The notes beneath the pieces were generated by a model. That model was not told where the DNA came from, made no database searches, and saw only the letters and a program-made list of their open reading frames with translations. This document shows positions 47,694-59,644 of a stretch of 64,000 bases of DNA, one piece after another. Each line of letters begins with the position of its first letter. Positions within the stretch are counted from its first letter, which is position 1. The DNA is from Streptomyces sp. NBC_00102 (lineage in GTDB: Bacteria; Actinomycetota; Actinomycetes; Streptomycetales; Streptomycetaceae): contig NZ_JAPEMC010000001.1 of NCBI RefSeq assembly GCF_026343115.1, forward strand, positions 1,116,001-1,180,000. Direction: 5' to 3'. The translations under genes and the position numbers were made by a program.

Positions 47694-50273
47694 GTGATCC
47701 GAACCGATGCCCTGGACGACCTGCCCGTCCGCACCGCTGTGCCGGCCCTGCGCCGGGCGCTCGACGAGCGGGGCACCGCCGTGCTGTGCGCACCGCCGGG
47801 AACCGGCAAGACCACCCTCGTGCCGCTCGCTCTCGCGGGGCTGACCGGCGAGGGCCCGGCGCGCCGGGTCGTGGTCGCCGAGCCCCGCAGGATCGCCGTC
47901 CGCGCCGCGGCCCGCCGCATGGCGTGGCTCCTCGGCGAGCGGCCGGGGGGCAGGGTCGGCTTCACCGTGCGTGGCGAGCGCGTGGTCGGCCCCGACACCG
48001 TGATCGAGGTCGTCACCACCGGGGTGCTGCTCCAGCGTCTCCAGCGCGACCAGGAACTCTCCGGCGTCGACGTGGTGATCCTCGACGAGTGCCACGAGCG
48101 CCATCTGGACGCGGACACCGCCGCCGCCTTCCTGCTGGACGTGCGCGAGACGCTCCGTCCCGATCTGCGGCTGGTCGCCGCCTCCGCGACGACCGACGCG
48201 GAGGGCTGGGCCCGGCTGCTCGGCGGCGCCCCGGTGGTCGAGGCGACCGGGGTCTCCCATCCGGTGGAGGTCGTCTGGGCGCCGCCCACCGCCCCGGTCC
48301 GGCCGCCGCACGGGATGCGGGTCGATCCCGCGCTGCTGACGCACGTCGCCTCGGTGGTGCGCCGGGCGCTCGTGGAGAGGGAAGGCGACGTGCTCTGTTT
48401 CCTGCCCGGTGCCGGCGAGATCGCCCAGGTCGCCGCCCGGCTGGCCGGAGCCGGCGCGGAGGTGCTCCAGGTGCACGGGCGGGCGCCCGCCTCCGTCCAG
48501 GACGCCGTGCTGGCCGGGGGCTCGGGCGGCGGACGGCGGGTCGTGCTGGCCACCTCGGTCGCGGAATCCTCCTTGACCGTGCCCGGGGTGCGGGTCGTGG
48601 TCGACAGCGGTCTCGCCCGGGAGCCCCGGACCGATCACGCCCGGGGGCTGAGCGCCCTGACGACCGTGCGGGCCTCGCAGGCGACCGGACGACAGCGGGC
48701 GGGCCGTGCCGGACGGGAGGCTCCCGGTGCGGTGTACCGGTGCTGGACGGAGGCGGAGGACGGGCGGCTCGCCCGGTTCCCGGCCCCGGAGATCCGGGTG
48801 GCGGACCTGGCGGGGTTCGCCCTGCGGGCCGCGTGCTGGGGCGACCCCGGGGCGGTGCACCTGGCGTTGCTCGACCCGCCGCCCGCGGGGGCGATGGGCG
48901 CTGCCCGCGAGGTGCTGACGGCGGTCGGGGCGGTGGACGCGGACGGGCGGGTGACCGGGCGCGGCACCCGGATGTCCCGCCTCGGTGTGCATCCCCGGCT
49001 GGCGCGCGCCCTGGTCGACGGAGCCCGGGAGGTCGGGGGGCGCCGGGCGGCCGAGGTGGTGGCCCTGCTGAGCGAGGAGCCGCCCCGCGAGTACGGCGAC
49101 GACCTCGCCACGGCCCTGCGCACCGCGCGCCGGGGCGGCGACGGGTACGCCGCGCGCTGGCGCCAGGAGGTGCGGAGGCTGTCGTCCTCGCTGGGCGGCG
49201 GGGCGGATGCCGGGGACGGGCCGGCCGCCGGCCGGGCTGGGGGCGGCGCGGCGGGGAGCGGCGCGGCGGGCGGGGCCGTTCCGGTCACGGACGACGCCGC
49301 CGCCGGACTGGTGGCCGCGCTGGCGTTCCCGGAGCGGGTGGCACGCGGCCGGGGCGGAGAGGCGTTCCTGATGGCTTCGGGTACCGGGGCGGAGCTGCGG
49401 GACGGCTCGGGGCTGCGGGGCTCGCCGTGGCTGGCGGTCGCGGTCGCGGACCGCCCGTCGCATGCCGCGTCGGCCCGGGTGCGGCTGGCCGCGGTGATCG
49501 ACGTGGAGACCGCGGTGCTGGCGGCGGGGCATCTGCGGTTCCGCGGCGAGGAGGTTCGCTGGAGCGAGGGCGACGTGGTGGCGCGCGTGGTGGACCGGCT
49601 GGGGGCGGTGGAGCTGACGGTGCGCCAGCTGAAGCAGCCCGGCCCGGAGCTGGTGCGGGCCGCTCTCCTGGAGGGGCTGCGCCGGGAGGGCACCGGACTG
49701 CTGCGGTGGACCCGGGACAGCGAGCAGTTGCGGGCCAGACTCGCGTTCCTGCACGGGGCGTTGGGGGCACCGTGGCCCGAGGTCTCGGACGAGGAGTTGC
49801 TGGCACGAGCCGGGGAGTGGCTGGAGCCGGAGCTCTCGCGTGCGCGGCGCCGGGCGGATCTGGGCCGGATCGACGCGGGGCAGGCGCTGCGCCGACTGCT
49901 CCCGTGGGCGACCGGGGAGGCGGCCCGGCTGGACGAGTTGGCACCGGAGCGCATCGAGGTGCCGAGCGGCTCCCGTATCCGGGTGGAGTATCACGGCGAG
50001 CAACCGGTCCTCGCCGTGAAACTCCAGGAGTTGTTCGGACTGGCCGAGACCCCGTCGGTGGCCGGGGTTCCCGTGCTGGTGCACCTGTTGTCTCCGGCGG
50101 GGCGGCCGGCGGCGGTAACCGCGGATCTGGCCTCGTTCTGGAGGGAGGGATACCGCGCGGTCCGCGCGGAACTGCGCGGGCGCTATCCCCGCCACCCGTG
50201 GCCGGAGGACCCTACGACGGTGGCCGCCACCCGGTTCACCTCGGCCCGGCTGAAGAGGGAGCAGCGGCCATGA
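47694..50273 (+). CDS. hrpB: ATP-dependent helicase HrpB
   Basis: An 859-residue DEAH-box-type helicase of the HrpB family, with Walker A CAPPGTGKTT (residues 32-41), motif II DECHERHLD near 131, VEATGVSHPVEVVW near 185 and motif VI QRAGRAGREAPG near 337. A helicase-associated domain and the HrpB C-terminal domain follow (VEYHGEQPVLAVKLQELFG near 765). RNA helicase activity is likely, but the biological substrate is unsettled. GTG 47694 is chosen because homology begins directly after it; the start codon has no clear ribosome site. Confidence 0.95.
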   Translation: MIRTDALDDLPVRTAVPALRRALDERGTAVLCAPPGTGKTTLVPLALAGLTGEGPARRVVVAEPRRIAVRAAARRMAWLLGERPGGRVGFTVRGERVVGPDTVIEVVTTGVLLQRLQRDQELSGVDVVILDECHERHLDADTAAAFLLDVRETLRPDLRLVAASATTDAEGWARLLGGAPVVEATGVSHPVEVVWAPPTAPVRPPHGMRVDPALLTHVASVVRRALVEREGDVLCFLPGAGEIAQVAARLAGAGAEVLQVHGRAPASVQDAVLAGGSGGGRRVVLATSVAESSLTVPGVRVVVDSGLAREPRTDHARGLSALTTVRASQATGRQRAGRAGREAPGAVYRCWTEAEDGRLARFPAPEIRVADLAGFALRAACWGDPGAVHLALLDPPPAGAMGAAREVLTAVGAVDADGRVTGRGTRMSRLGVHPRLARALVDGAREVGGRRAAEVVALLSEEPPREYGDDLATALRTARRGGDGYAARWRQEVRRLSSSLGGGADAGDGPAAGRAGGGAAGSGAAGGAVPVTDDAAAGLVAALAFPERVARGRGGEAFLMASGTGAELRDGSGLRGSPWLAVAVADRPSHAASARVRLAAVIDVETAVLAAGHLRFRGEEVRWSEGDVVARVVDRLGAVELTVRQLKQPGPELVRAALLEGLRREGTGLLRWTRDSEQLRARLAFLHGALGAPWPEVSDEELLARAGEWLEPELSRARRRADLGRIDAGQALRRLLPWATGEAARLDELAPERIEVPSGSRIRVEYHGEQPVLAVKLQELFGLAETPSVAGVPVLVHLLSPAGRPAAVTADLASFWREGYRAVRAELRGRYPRHPWPEDPTTVAATRFTSARLKREQRP

Positions 50274-50491
50274 TCGGGGGGAGAGCGCGCGCCGGCTCTC
50301 CGGGGCAAATGCGGGAGCATCCGGTACGGGCGGGCTGGGGCGGCACGGGAACCGGTCGGCACGGGTGAGGCGATCACGGCCGGCCCGGTCCGGCGTCGGC
50401 CGTGGCCGGTGGGGGCGGCGTCGGCCGTGGCCAGTCCGGTCCGGCGTCAGCCGTGGCCGGTGCCGGCCGTGGCGGGTGCCGGTAGCGAACG
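50274..50491. other. Spacer with short GGCCGTGGCC repeats
   Basis: About 220 bp downstream of hrpB with direct repeats of a 24-bp unit (GTCCGGCGTCxGCCGTGGCC type). I see no gene. Confidence 0.5.
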
Positions 50492-50544
50492 CGTCCCGGT
50501 ACGGCCGCGCGCCCGTACCGGGACGTACTCGGTACGGGCGCGCG
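50492..50544. terminator. Two mutually exclusive hairpins between hrpB and transglycosylase
   Basis: A 12-bp perfect inverted repeat (50492-50503 with 50514-50525) and a 14-bp perfect one (50506-50519 with 50531-50544) share sequence, so they compete. They lie between convergent genes; the transglycosylase stop is at 50560. Confidence 0.75.
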
Positions 50545-50559
50545 TGGGGCTGAGCGGCG

Positions 50560-52272
50560 TCAGGCGGCGGGCGGCGCCTCGACGACGAGCTCGATGTCGA
50601 GGACGGCGCCGCCCTCGGTGGTGATCCGCAGTTTGTACGTGCCCGCGGTGGTGCCGGCATGGATCTGCGGGAGGGAGAGCAGACCGTCCGCGTCGGTCGT
50701 CAGGCCGGTGAGCGTAGAGACGGTGGAGTCGCCGGCGCCCGTGAAGTTGGGGCCCTGGCCCTCCGGGACGGCTTCCCCGTCGCTGGTGAGGATCGTGGCG
50801 GTGACGGCGACACCGGAAGCGACGGCCCCGTCGAGGGTGGCCTTGACCTGAACGCTGTCGGTGAAGTCGCCGCCCTGGACGGCGGTCAGTGCGGTGCTGG
50901 TCGTCCGGGCGACCGTGTCGGCCCGGCGGGCCGTGACGGTCGCCGCGAAGTCGAGGCTGAACTGCGCGGTGGTGCCGACGACCGCGTGGACCTGGAAGTC
51001 GCCGGTGGTCTCGCCCGCCACGAGCGCCGGGGCGCTCGCGGTGCCGTCCGTCGCGGTGACCGCCTCGGCGCTGGTGGCGCCGCCGGCGAAGTGGGCGTCG
51101 GTGTCGCCGCTGATGGTGAAGGTGACGGGGGCCTTGGCGAAGCCGTTGGTCTGGCCGTCGACGGCCCGCACGGTGACTCTCCCGGCGAACTCGTGGCCCG
51201 CCATGGCGGTCAGGGCGCCGGTGCCCGCGTTCTCGATGCCGGAGAGCTTGAGGTCCTGGGAGGGCGACGGGGGCGTGGTGGTCGTGGGCGGCCCGTCGGG
51301 CAGCGTGGTTCCGGGCTTGCCGCTCGGCGGTGTGGTGGGGCTCGGGGACGGTGAAGCGGTCCCCGGCTTCCCGCCCGGGGAGGGGGTGGGCGAGGGAGAG
51401 GCCGAGGGGGACGGCGAAGGCGCGACCGGGCCGGTGGCGGGGGTGGTCGCCGGGCCGGGCGTGGTCGGCAGGACACCGGTTCCGTCGGGCACCGAGTGCG
51501 CGCCCTTGTTGTAATACTCGAACCAGGAGCGCACGGTCGACAGGTAGGCGGTGGAGTGGTTGTAGCTCAGCACCGCGCGGTCGATGTCGGTGTCGATGGA
51601 CAGGTCCCGGGAACCGGCGCAGAGGTAACGCCCGGCGGCGAGCGCCGCGTCGTAGACGTTGTTGGGGTCCTTGCGTCCGTCGCCGTTCCCGTCCTGGCCC
51701 CAGGTGGCCCAGGTGGACGGGATGAACTGCATGGGTCCGACCGCGCGGTCGTGGACCGCGTCGTTGTCGTAGGCGCCGTTGTCCGTGTCCTGGATGAGCG
51801 CGAAACCGTTGCCGTCGAGGGCGGGCCCGAGGATCGGGCTGAGCGTGGTGCCGCTCGCGTCGACCTTGCCGCCGCGCGCCTGACCCGACTCCACCTTGCC
51901 GATGGCGGCGAGGAGTTGCCAGGGCAGCCGACAGGCCGGATCGGTGCCGGCGATGGCCGACTGGGCCTGCTTGTACGCGCCGAGCACCGAGGCCGGAATG
52001 CCCGACTCTGCGCTGGTGGCGGGCAGATCGGCCGAGACGGCCGGGGCGTCCGGAGTGGTCAGCGGGGGCAAGTCCGTGTGGTAGCCGTCGTTGCCGGTGG
52101 CTGCGCCCTGTTCGGGTTCGGCCGCGGTCGACGCGTCGTTCCCGCCGGAGGGGGCGGCCAGGCCCAGGGGGGCGCCGGGTGCCTGGGAGGCGGAGAGTGC
52201 GGCGACGACAGCGGCGGCCACCGCGGTGCTGGTGGCCCCTCTGCGCAGGCGACGGCCGAATTGCGCTGCCAT
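50560..52272 (-). CDS. Exported lytic transglycosylase with Ig-like domains
   Basis: A 570-residue secreted protein. After a signal peptide (cleavage near residue 34) comes an MltB/SLT-type lytic transglycosylase domain, with the catalytic Glu in AAIGKVESGQARGG near residue 128 and GPMQFIPSTWATWG near 185. A Pro/Ser/Thr-rich linker (about 270-340, SPSPSASPSPTPSPGG type) leads to two C-terminal Ig-like repeats (DFAATVTARRAD... and SVQVKATLDG...). It cleaves peptidoglycan glycan strands, probably in wall remodelling. ATG 52272 precedes the signal sequence. It is convergent with hrpB. Confidence 0.92.
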   Translation of the reverse strand: MAAQFGRRLRRGATSTAVAAAVVAALSASQAPGAPLGLAAPSGGNDASTAAEPEQGAATGNDGYHTDLPPLTTPDAPAVSADLPATSAESGIPASVLGAYKQAQSAIAGTDPACRLPWQLLAAIGKVESGQARGGKVDASGTTLSPILGPALDGNGFALIQDTDNGAYDNDAVHDRAVGPMQFIPSTWATWGQDGNGDGRKDPNNVYDAALAAGRYLCAGSRDLSIDTDIDRAVLSYNHSTAYLSTVRSWFEYYNKGAHSVPDGTGVLPTTPGPATTPATGPVAPSPSPSASPSPTPSPGGKPGTASPSPSPTTPPSGKPGTTLPDGPPTTTTPPSPSQDLKLSGIENAGTGALTAMAGHEFAGRVTVRAVDGQTNGFAKAPVTFTISGDTDAHFAGGATSAEAVTATDGTASAPALVAGETTGDFQVHAVVGTTAQFSLDFAATVTARRADTVARTTSTALTAVQGGDFTDSVQVKATLDGAVASGVAVTATILTSDGEAVPEGQGPNFTGAGDSTVSTLTGLTTDADGLLSLPQIHAGTTAGTYKLRITTEGGAVLDIELVVEAPPAA

Positions 52273-52440
52273 ATGGTCTGGTCCCTCCCCGACGACGGCT
52301 GTTCGCGCTCCCCAGCGCGAGGACTCCCGTGACCCTACGGCAACTTCTGATCCTCCGACACAGCCGATTGACCGGTTCTTACGGGTTTCTCACTATGTTC
52401 AGTACAAGTTGTCCTGCCCCACGTTTCCGGAACGGACCGG
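52273..52440. promoter_or_regulatory. Transglycosylase upstream region
   Basis: The promoter of the transglycosylase must lie in this stretch, which contains an AT-richer patch (TTCAGTACAAGTTGTCC, 52398-52414). No clear -35/-10 pair stands out. Confidence 0.35.
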
Positions 52441-52508
52441 GCCACCGGGCAGACCGGGCCACCGGGCAGACCGGTCCACCGGGCGGACCGGTCCACCGGG
52501 CGGACCGG
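52441..52508. repeat. 17-bp tandem repeat
   Basis: Four consecutive copies of a 17-bp unit (GCCACCGGGCAGACCGG) at 52441, 52458, 52475 and 52492; copies three and four share two base changes. Confidence 0.95.
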
Positions 52509-52624
52509 CTCCGCGCGAAAACCGGCTCCCCCGTGACCGGCCCTCCGCGAACCGGACTCGGTACCCACCCCCCGCACCGCCCCCGCAACCACACTGCCCC
52601 GCCCGGCTCCCGCCCCGCCCCGGA

Positions 52625-52697
52625 CATGGCGGAGGCCGGACACGGTGTGCCCGGCCTCCGCCATGCGGGCGCGCGGCCAGTGCGGGCGCGCGGCCAG
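52625..52697. repeat. Perfect 15-bp inverted repeat and 17-bp direct repeats
   Basis: Arms 52625-52639 and 52651-52665 are perfect complements with an 11-nt loop. Directly after, TGCGGGCGCGCGGCCAG occurs twice (52664-52680 and 52681-52697). Confidence 0.8.
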
Positions 52698-52699
52698 TG

Positions 52700-52749
52700 C
52701 CTTTCGTTCGGATCGGACCGGGCGAGCCCGGCCCGATCCGAACGAAAGG
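52700..52749 (-). terminator. polA terminator
   Basis: Perfect 17-bp arms (52700-52716 and 52733-52749) with a further inner stem, 7 bp after the polA stop. It is one of the longest hairpins in the window. Confidence 0.85.
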
Positions 52750-52756
52750 CCCTCGG

Positions 52757-55468
52757 TCAGTGCGCGGCCGACTCCCAGTCGGCTCCCACGCCGACCGACA
52801 CGTCCAGCGGGGCGCGGAGTGTCACGGCCGAGGCCATCTCGTGGCGCAGGATGCTCTCCACCTCGGCGCTCTCTCCCGGGGCGATCTCCAGGACGATTTC
52901 GTCGTGCACCTGGAGCAGCATCCGGGACTTCAGCTTCGCCTCGGTCAGCGCCCGGTCCACCTGGAGCATCGCGACCTTCACGATGTCCGCGGCGGTGCCC
53001 TGGATCGGGGCGTTGAGCGCCATCCGCTCCGCCATCTCGCGCCGCTGGCGGTTGTCGCTGTTGAGGTCGGGGAGGTACCGGCGGCGGCCGAAGACCGTCT
53101 CGGTGTATCCGGTGGACCTGGCTTCCTCGACGACCCGGTGGAGGTAGTCGCGTACGCCGCCGAAGCGCTCGAAGTACGTGTCCATCAGGCCGCGCGCCTC
53201 GCCCGCCTCGATGTTGAGCTGCTGGGAGAGCCCGAACGCGGAGAGGCCGTAGGCGAGTCCGTAGGACATGGCCTTGATCTTGCGCCGCATCTCGGGGTCG
53301 ACGGCCGACTTGTCCACGCCGAACACCTGGGAGGCGACGGTGGTGTGCAGGTCCTCGCCCGAGGTGAACGCCTCGATCAGGCCTGCGTCCTCGGAGAGGT
53401 GGGCCATCACCCGGAGTTCGATCTGGCTGTAGTCCGCCGTCATGAGGGTCTCGAAGCCCTCGCCGACGACGAAGCCCCGGCGGATCGCGCGCCCTTCGTC
53501 CGTACGGACCGGGATGTTCTGGAGGTTGGGGTCGGTGGAGGAGAGACGTCCGGTGGCCGCCACCGTCTGGTTGAAGGTGGTGTGGATGCGGCCGTCCGCC
53601 GCGATCGTCTTGATCAGGCCCTCGACGGTGACCCGCAGTTTCGCCTGCTCACGGTGGCGCAGCATGATCACCGGCAGGTCGTGCTCGGTCTGCGCGGCGA
53701 GCCAGGCCAGGGCGTCGGCGTCGGTGGTGTAACCGGTCTTCGTCTTCTTGGTCTTGGGCAGACCGAGCTCGCCGAAGAGGACTTCCTGGAGCTGCTTGGG
53801 CGAGCCGAGGTTGAACTCGTGGCCCACCGCGGCGTGCGCCTCCTTTATGGCCTGCTGCACGGCGCCCGCGAACTGCTGCTCCATCGATTCCAGATGGGCG
53901 CGGTCGGCGGCGATGCCGTGCCGTTCCAGCCGGGCCAGCAGGATCGAGGTGGGCAGTTCCATGTTGTGCAGCAGGTCGAGCGCGCCGACCTCCCTGAGCC
54001 GGGTGCTGAACGCGGCGCCGAGGTCGAGGATCGCGCGGGCCTGCGTCATCAGGGCGTCCGCCTCGGCGCGGTCGTCGGCGCCGAAGGCCAGCTGCCCGTC
54101 CGCGGCCGCGGCCGGGGCGAGCTCGCGGCCGAGGTACTCCACCGCCAGCGCGTCCAGCGCGAACGACCGCCGCCCCGGCTTCACCAGGTACGCGGCGAGC
54201 GCGGTGTCCATGGTGACGCCCTCGATGTGCCAGCCCAGCTCGGGGAGGACGCGCATGGCGGCCTTGGCGTTGTGCAGGACCTTCGGCCGCTCCGGATCGG
54301 CGAGCCAGGCGGTGAGCGCCTGCTCGTCCGAGGCGTCCAGCTCCGTCGGGTCCAGCCAGGCCGCGGCTCCGCCGACCGCCGCGAGGGCGATCTCGGTGAC
54401 GGTGCCGGCGCCCAGCGCCCAGGTGTCCACGGTGGCCACGCCCAGCGGCTGGGAGCCGTGTTCGGCCAGCCACCCGGCGACCTGCCCGGTCGCCAGTACG
54501 GTGCCGTCCAGCTCCACCCCGGCGGCGGGGGCGGGTGCCTCCTCCTCGGCCGCACCCGGGTCGACGGCGAGCAGCCTCTCGCGCAGGCTCGGGTTGCGGA
54601 TCTCCAGGACGTCCAGCACCCCGGTGACGGCGGTGCGGTCGTAGGGGGCGCGCTCCAGCTCGGCGGGGCCCTTGGGGAGCTCCACGTCACGCACCATCTC
54701 GGTCAGCCGGCGGTTCATCCGTACCGAGTCCAGATGGTCGCGGAAGTTCTGTCCGGCGACTCCCTTGACCTCGTCGGCGCGTGCCACCAGCTCGTCGAAG
54801 GAGCCGAACTGGTTGATCCACTTCGCGGCGGTCTTCTCACCCACCTTGGGGATGCCGGGGAGGTTGTCCGACGGGTCGCCGCGCAGTGCGGCGAAGTCCG
54901 GGTACTGGGCGGGGGTGAGGCCGTACTTCTCCTCGACCTTCTCCGGGGTGAAGCGGGTCAGCTCGGAGACGCCCTTGGTGGGGTAGAGGACCGTGACGTT
55001 CTCGGTGATGAGCTGGAAGGAGTCGCGGTCGCCCGTGACGATCAGCACCTCGAACCCGGCGGCCTCCGCCTGGGTGGCGAGCGTGGCGATCACGTCGTCG
55101 GCCTCGAAGCCGTCGACGGCGAACCGGTCCGCGTGCATCGCGTCCAGCAGTTCGCCGATCAGCTCGACCTGCCCCTTGAATTCGTCGGGGGTCTTGGAGC
55201 GGTTCGCCTTGTACTCGGGGAACTCCTGGGAGCGCCAGGTCTTGCGGGACACGTCGAACGCCACCGCGAAGTGGGTGGGCGCCTCGTCGCGCAGCGTGTT
55301 CGCCAGCATCGAGGCGAAGCCGTACACGGCGTTCGTCGGCTGCCCCGTCCCGGTCGTGAAATTCTCCGCGGGCAGGGCGAAGAACGCCCGGTACGCCAGG
55401 GAGTGCCCGTCCATGAGGAGCAGGCGCGGTCGGTTGTCTGCCGTCTTCTTCGATGCTGTCTCAGCCAC
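52757..55468 (-). CDS. polA: DNA polymerase I
   Basis: A 903-residue DNA polymerase I for repair synthesis and Okazaki-fragment processing. The N-terminal 5' nuclease domain has LLLMDGHSLAYRAF, DGFEADDVIATLA and VTGDRDSFQL. The middle 3' exonuclease-like domain lacks the usual DEDD acidic motifs, as is normal in actinobacteria, so there is probably no proofreading. The polymerase domain carries motif A DYSQIELRVMAHLSE, the O-helix block MRRKIKAMSYGLAYG and motif C LQVHDEIVLE. GTG 55468 opens VAETASKK, as in other Streptomyces. It ends at a strong hairpin. Confidence 0.97.
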   Translation of the reverse strand: MAETASKKTADNRPRLLLMDGHSLAYRAFFALPAENFTTGTGQPTNAVYGFASMLANTLRDEAPTHFAVAFDVSRKTWRSQEFPEYKANRSKTPDEFKGQVELIGELLDAMHADRFAVDGFEADDVIATLATQAEAAGFEVLIVTGDRDSFQLITENVTVLYPTKGVSELTRFTPEKVEEKYGLTPAQYPDFAALRGDPSDNLPGIPKVGEKTAAKWINQFGSFDELVARADEVKGVAGQNFRDHLDSVRMNRRLTEMVRDVELPKGPAELERAPYDRTAVTGVLDVLEIRNPSLRERLLAVDPGAAEEEAPAPAAGVELDGTVLATGQVAGWLAEHGSQPLGVATVDTWALGAGTVTEIALAAVGGAAAWLDPTELDASDEQALTAWLADPERPKVLHNAKAAMRVLPELGWHIEGVTMDTALAAYLVKPGRRSFALDALAVEYLGRELAPAAAADGQLAFGADDRAEADALMTQARAILDLGAAFSTRLREVGALDLLHNMELPTSILLARLERHGIAADRAHLESMEQQFAGAVQQAIKEAHAAVGHEFNLGSPKQLQEVLFGELGLPKTKKTKTGYTTDADALAWLAAQTEHDLPVIMLRHREQAKLRVTVEGLIKTIAADGRIHTTFNQTVAATGRLSSTDPNLQNIPVRTDEGRAIRRGFVVGEGFETLMTADYSQIELRVMAHLSEDAGLIEAFTSGEDLHTTVASQVFGVDKSAVDPEMRRKIKAMSYGLAYGLSAFGLSQQLNIEAGEARGLMDTYFERFGGVRDYLHRVVEEARSTGYTETVFGRRRYLPDLNSDNRQRREMAERMALNAPIQGTAADIVKVAMLQVDRALTEAKLKSRMLLQVHDEIVLEIAPGESAEVESILRHEMASAVTLRAPLDVSVGVGADWESAAH

Positions 55469-55603
55469 GTACACGATCCTGCCACGGCCCGCCGACATCA
55501 CGGACCGCTCACGGTTCCCGTCGCCCTTTCCTTCCTGATGCGCGCCTCGGCGGCCATGACAGGATCGAACGGGAGAGACCCACGCGCTCGAAGGGGAACA
55601 ACC

Positions 55604-57877
<2,274 letters not shown>

Positions 57878-57917
57878 CCCGCGGCCCCGGTCAGGAGGGC
57901 CGGCCGGCCCCGGACGG

Positions 57918-59405
57918 TCAGACGGGGGCCGCTCCCGTGGCGACCCCGTCGCGCACCGTGCCCGCACGACGGGGCCCCGGCACGCCGGCGCCACCGCTCG
58001 TGGCCCGGTCCGCCGCGGCCTCCCGGCGCAGCAGCAGCCAGCCCGTCACCGCGACCACCCCCATCACCGCGAAGCCGATCCCGGGCGTCGAGCCCGAGGG
58101 GTGCGTCTCGTACACCAGCGCCGCGCAGAGCACCGCGAGCCCCCGCCCGGCCGGCCCCCGGCACGCCCGGGCGGCTACGAACGGCACTCCCCACAGGGCG
58201 TACCACGGCTGCACCATCGGCGAGAGCAGCACCAGGGCCGTCAGCGCGAGGCCCAGGCCCAGCAGGGGGTCCAGGCGACCGGTGGCCGAGCGCCATCCGA
58301 AGCGCGCGACGAGGGCCGCCGCCGCGGCGAGTCCGAGGAGGCGCACGGCGGACTTCACCGCTTCGGGGTCCGCACCCGCCACCGTGTGGGCGAGCGTCCC
58401 GAGTACGGCCCCCAGGTCGCTGGAGAGGGAGAGCGAGGTGTGGATGCCCGCCGCGACGCTCTGCGTGTGCAGCCAGCCGAAACCGGTGCCGCTCAGCACG
58501 GAGACCGCGAGCACGGTCGTGGCGGCGACCAGCCCCGGCCCGAACACCCCGGTCACGATCCGCCGCGCGGGCGTACCCGCGGACCCCCTGCCCACCACCA
58601 CTCCGACGAACAACAGGGCAAGTCCGGCAGGGGACTTGACCATCATCGCCAGCCCGATCAGCACGGCTCCGAGCACCCAGCGCCCCCGCAGCGCGCACAC
58701 CGCGCCCGCCAGCGCGAGCCCCGCCATCAGTCCGTCGTTGTGCACCCCGCCCACCACGTGGATCAGGAGCAGCGGGTTGAGCGCCGCGAGCCACAGCGCC
58801 CCGCTCTCGTCCGCCCCGTACTCCCGCGCGAGGCGCCGCACGGCCCACACGATCAGCAACAGTGCCCCCACCGCGACCAGCCGCAGGGCGAGGACCGCGG
58901 GGACCAGGGTGCCGCCGGTGAGCGCCACCGCCCCTCGTGCCAGCAGCAGGAAGAAGGGGCCGTAGGGGGCCGGGGTGTCGGTCCAGTGCAGGCCCACGCT
59001 CGCCGCGGCGTCGCCGGCGAATCCCGCCGGGTCGAGGACCGAGGGGCCCTGGCTGTACACGTCGTGCCCTTCGAGGACCATCGCCCCCTGCGCGACGTAG
59101 CTGTACACGTCGGCGCTGTACAGGGGCGGCGTCAGCAGCAGCGGTGCCACCCACCAGGCGAGGGTCACCAGCGTGTGCCGTACGGAGGCGCCGGTGCGGC
59201 CGTACGCCCACCAGGCGACGACGAGCGCGGTGAGCCCGGCGTAGGCGAGGGCGGCTCCGGCGGTGGTCACCGTCGGCCCCCGGTCCGTCCACCAGCCCCA
59301 CGGGTCGTGCACGGGAAGCCTTCCGGCGGCCCAGCCGCCCGCACCTATCGCCAGCGAACCGGCCAGCCCCAGCCGACGACATCCCACGACACCCAGTCCC
59401 CGCAT
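57918..59405 (-). CDS. MptB-like mannosyltransferase membrane protein
   Basis: A 495-residue membrane protein with about 12 helices and the loop SADVYSYVAQGAMVLEGHDVY near residue 95, typical of GT-C mannosyltransferases such as MptB that use polyprenyl-phosphate mannose. A motif HNDGLMAGLALAG lies near 225. In actinobacteria it probably extends alpha-1,6 mannose chains on lipoglycans or proteins. ATG 59405 precedes the first helix. It ends 40 bp from the oxidoreductase gene, which is convergent. Confidence 0.85.
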   Translation of the reverse strand: MRGLGVVGCRRLGLAGSLAIGAGGWAAGRLPVHDPWGWWTDRGPTVTTAGAALAYAGLTALVVAWWAYGRTGASVRHTLVTLAWWVAPLLLTPPLYSADVYSYVAQGAMVLEGHDVYSQGPSVLDPAGFAGDAAASVGLHWTDTPAPYGPFFLLLARGAVALTGGTLVPAVLALRLVAVGALLLIVWAVRRLAREYGADESGALWLAALNPLLLIHVVGGVHNDGLMAGLALAGAVCALRGRWVLGAVLIGLAMMVKSPAGLALLFVGVVVGRGSAGTPARRIVTGVFGPGLVAATTVLAVSVLSGTGFGWLHTQSVAAGIHTSLSLSSDLGAVLGTLAHTVAGADPEAVKSAVRLLGLAAAAALVARFGWRSATGRLDPLLGLGLALTALVLLSPMVQPWYALWGVPFVAARACRGPAGRGLAVLCAALVYETHPSGSTPGIGFAVMGVVAVTGWLLLRREAAADRATSGGAGVPGPRRAGTVRDGVATGAAPV

Positions 59406-59644
59406 CGGGCCAACCTATCGAACGGAGGTGAACGTCCAGCTTCCCCCGAGTGGCCGCCCGGGAATGCCCGGCGGGCCCGAGGCGGATCCCGAACCGGCCC
59501 CGAACCGGCCCGTAACCCGCCCGAACCAGTTGGAACCGGACTCGACCGGGCACGGCGGGACAGGAACCTAAGCGCCCGCTCAGTGGTCTCTGGTAAGAAC
59601 GGAGCGCACAGCGAAGCCACCACCGGACGAACGGAGCCGTACCC

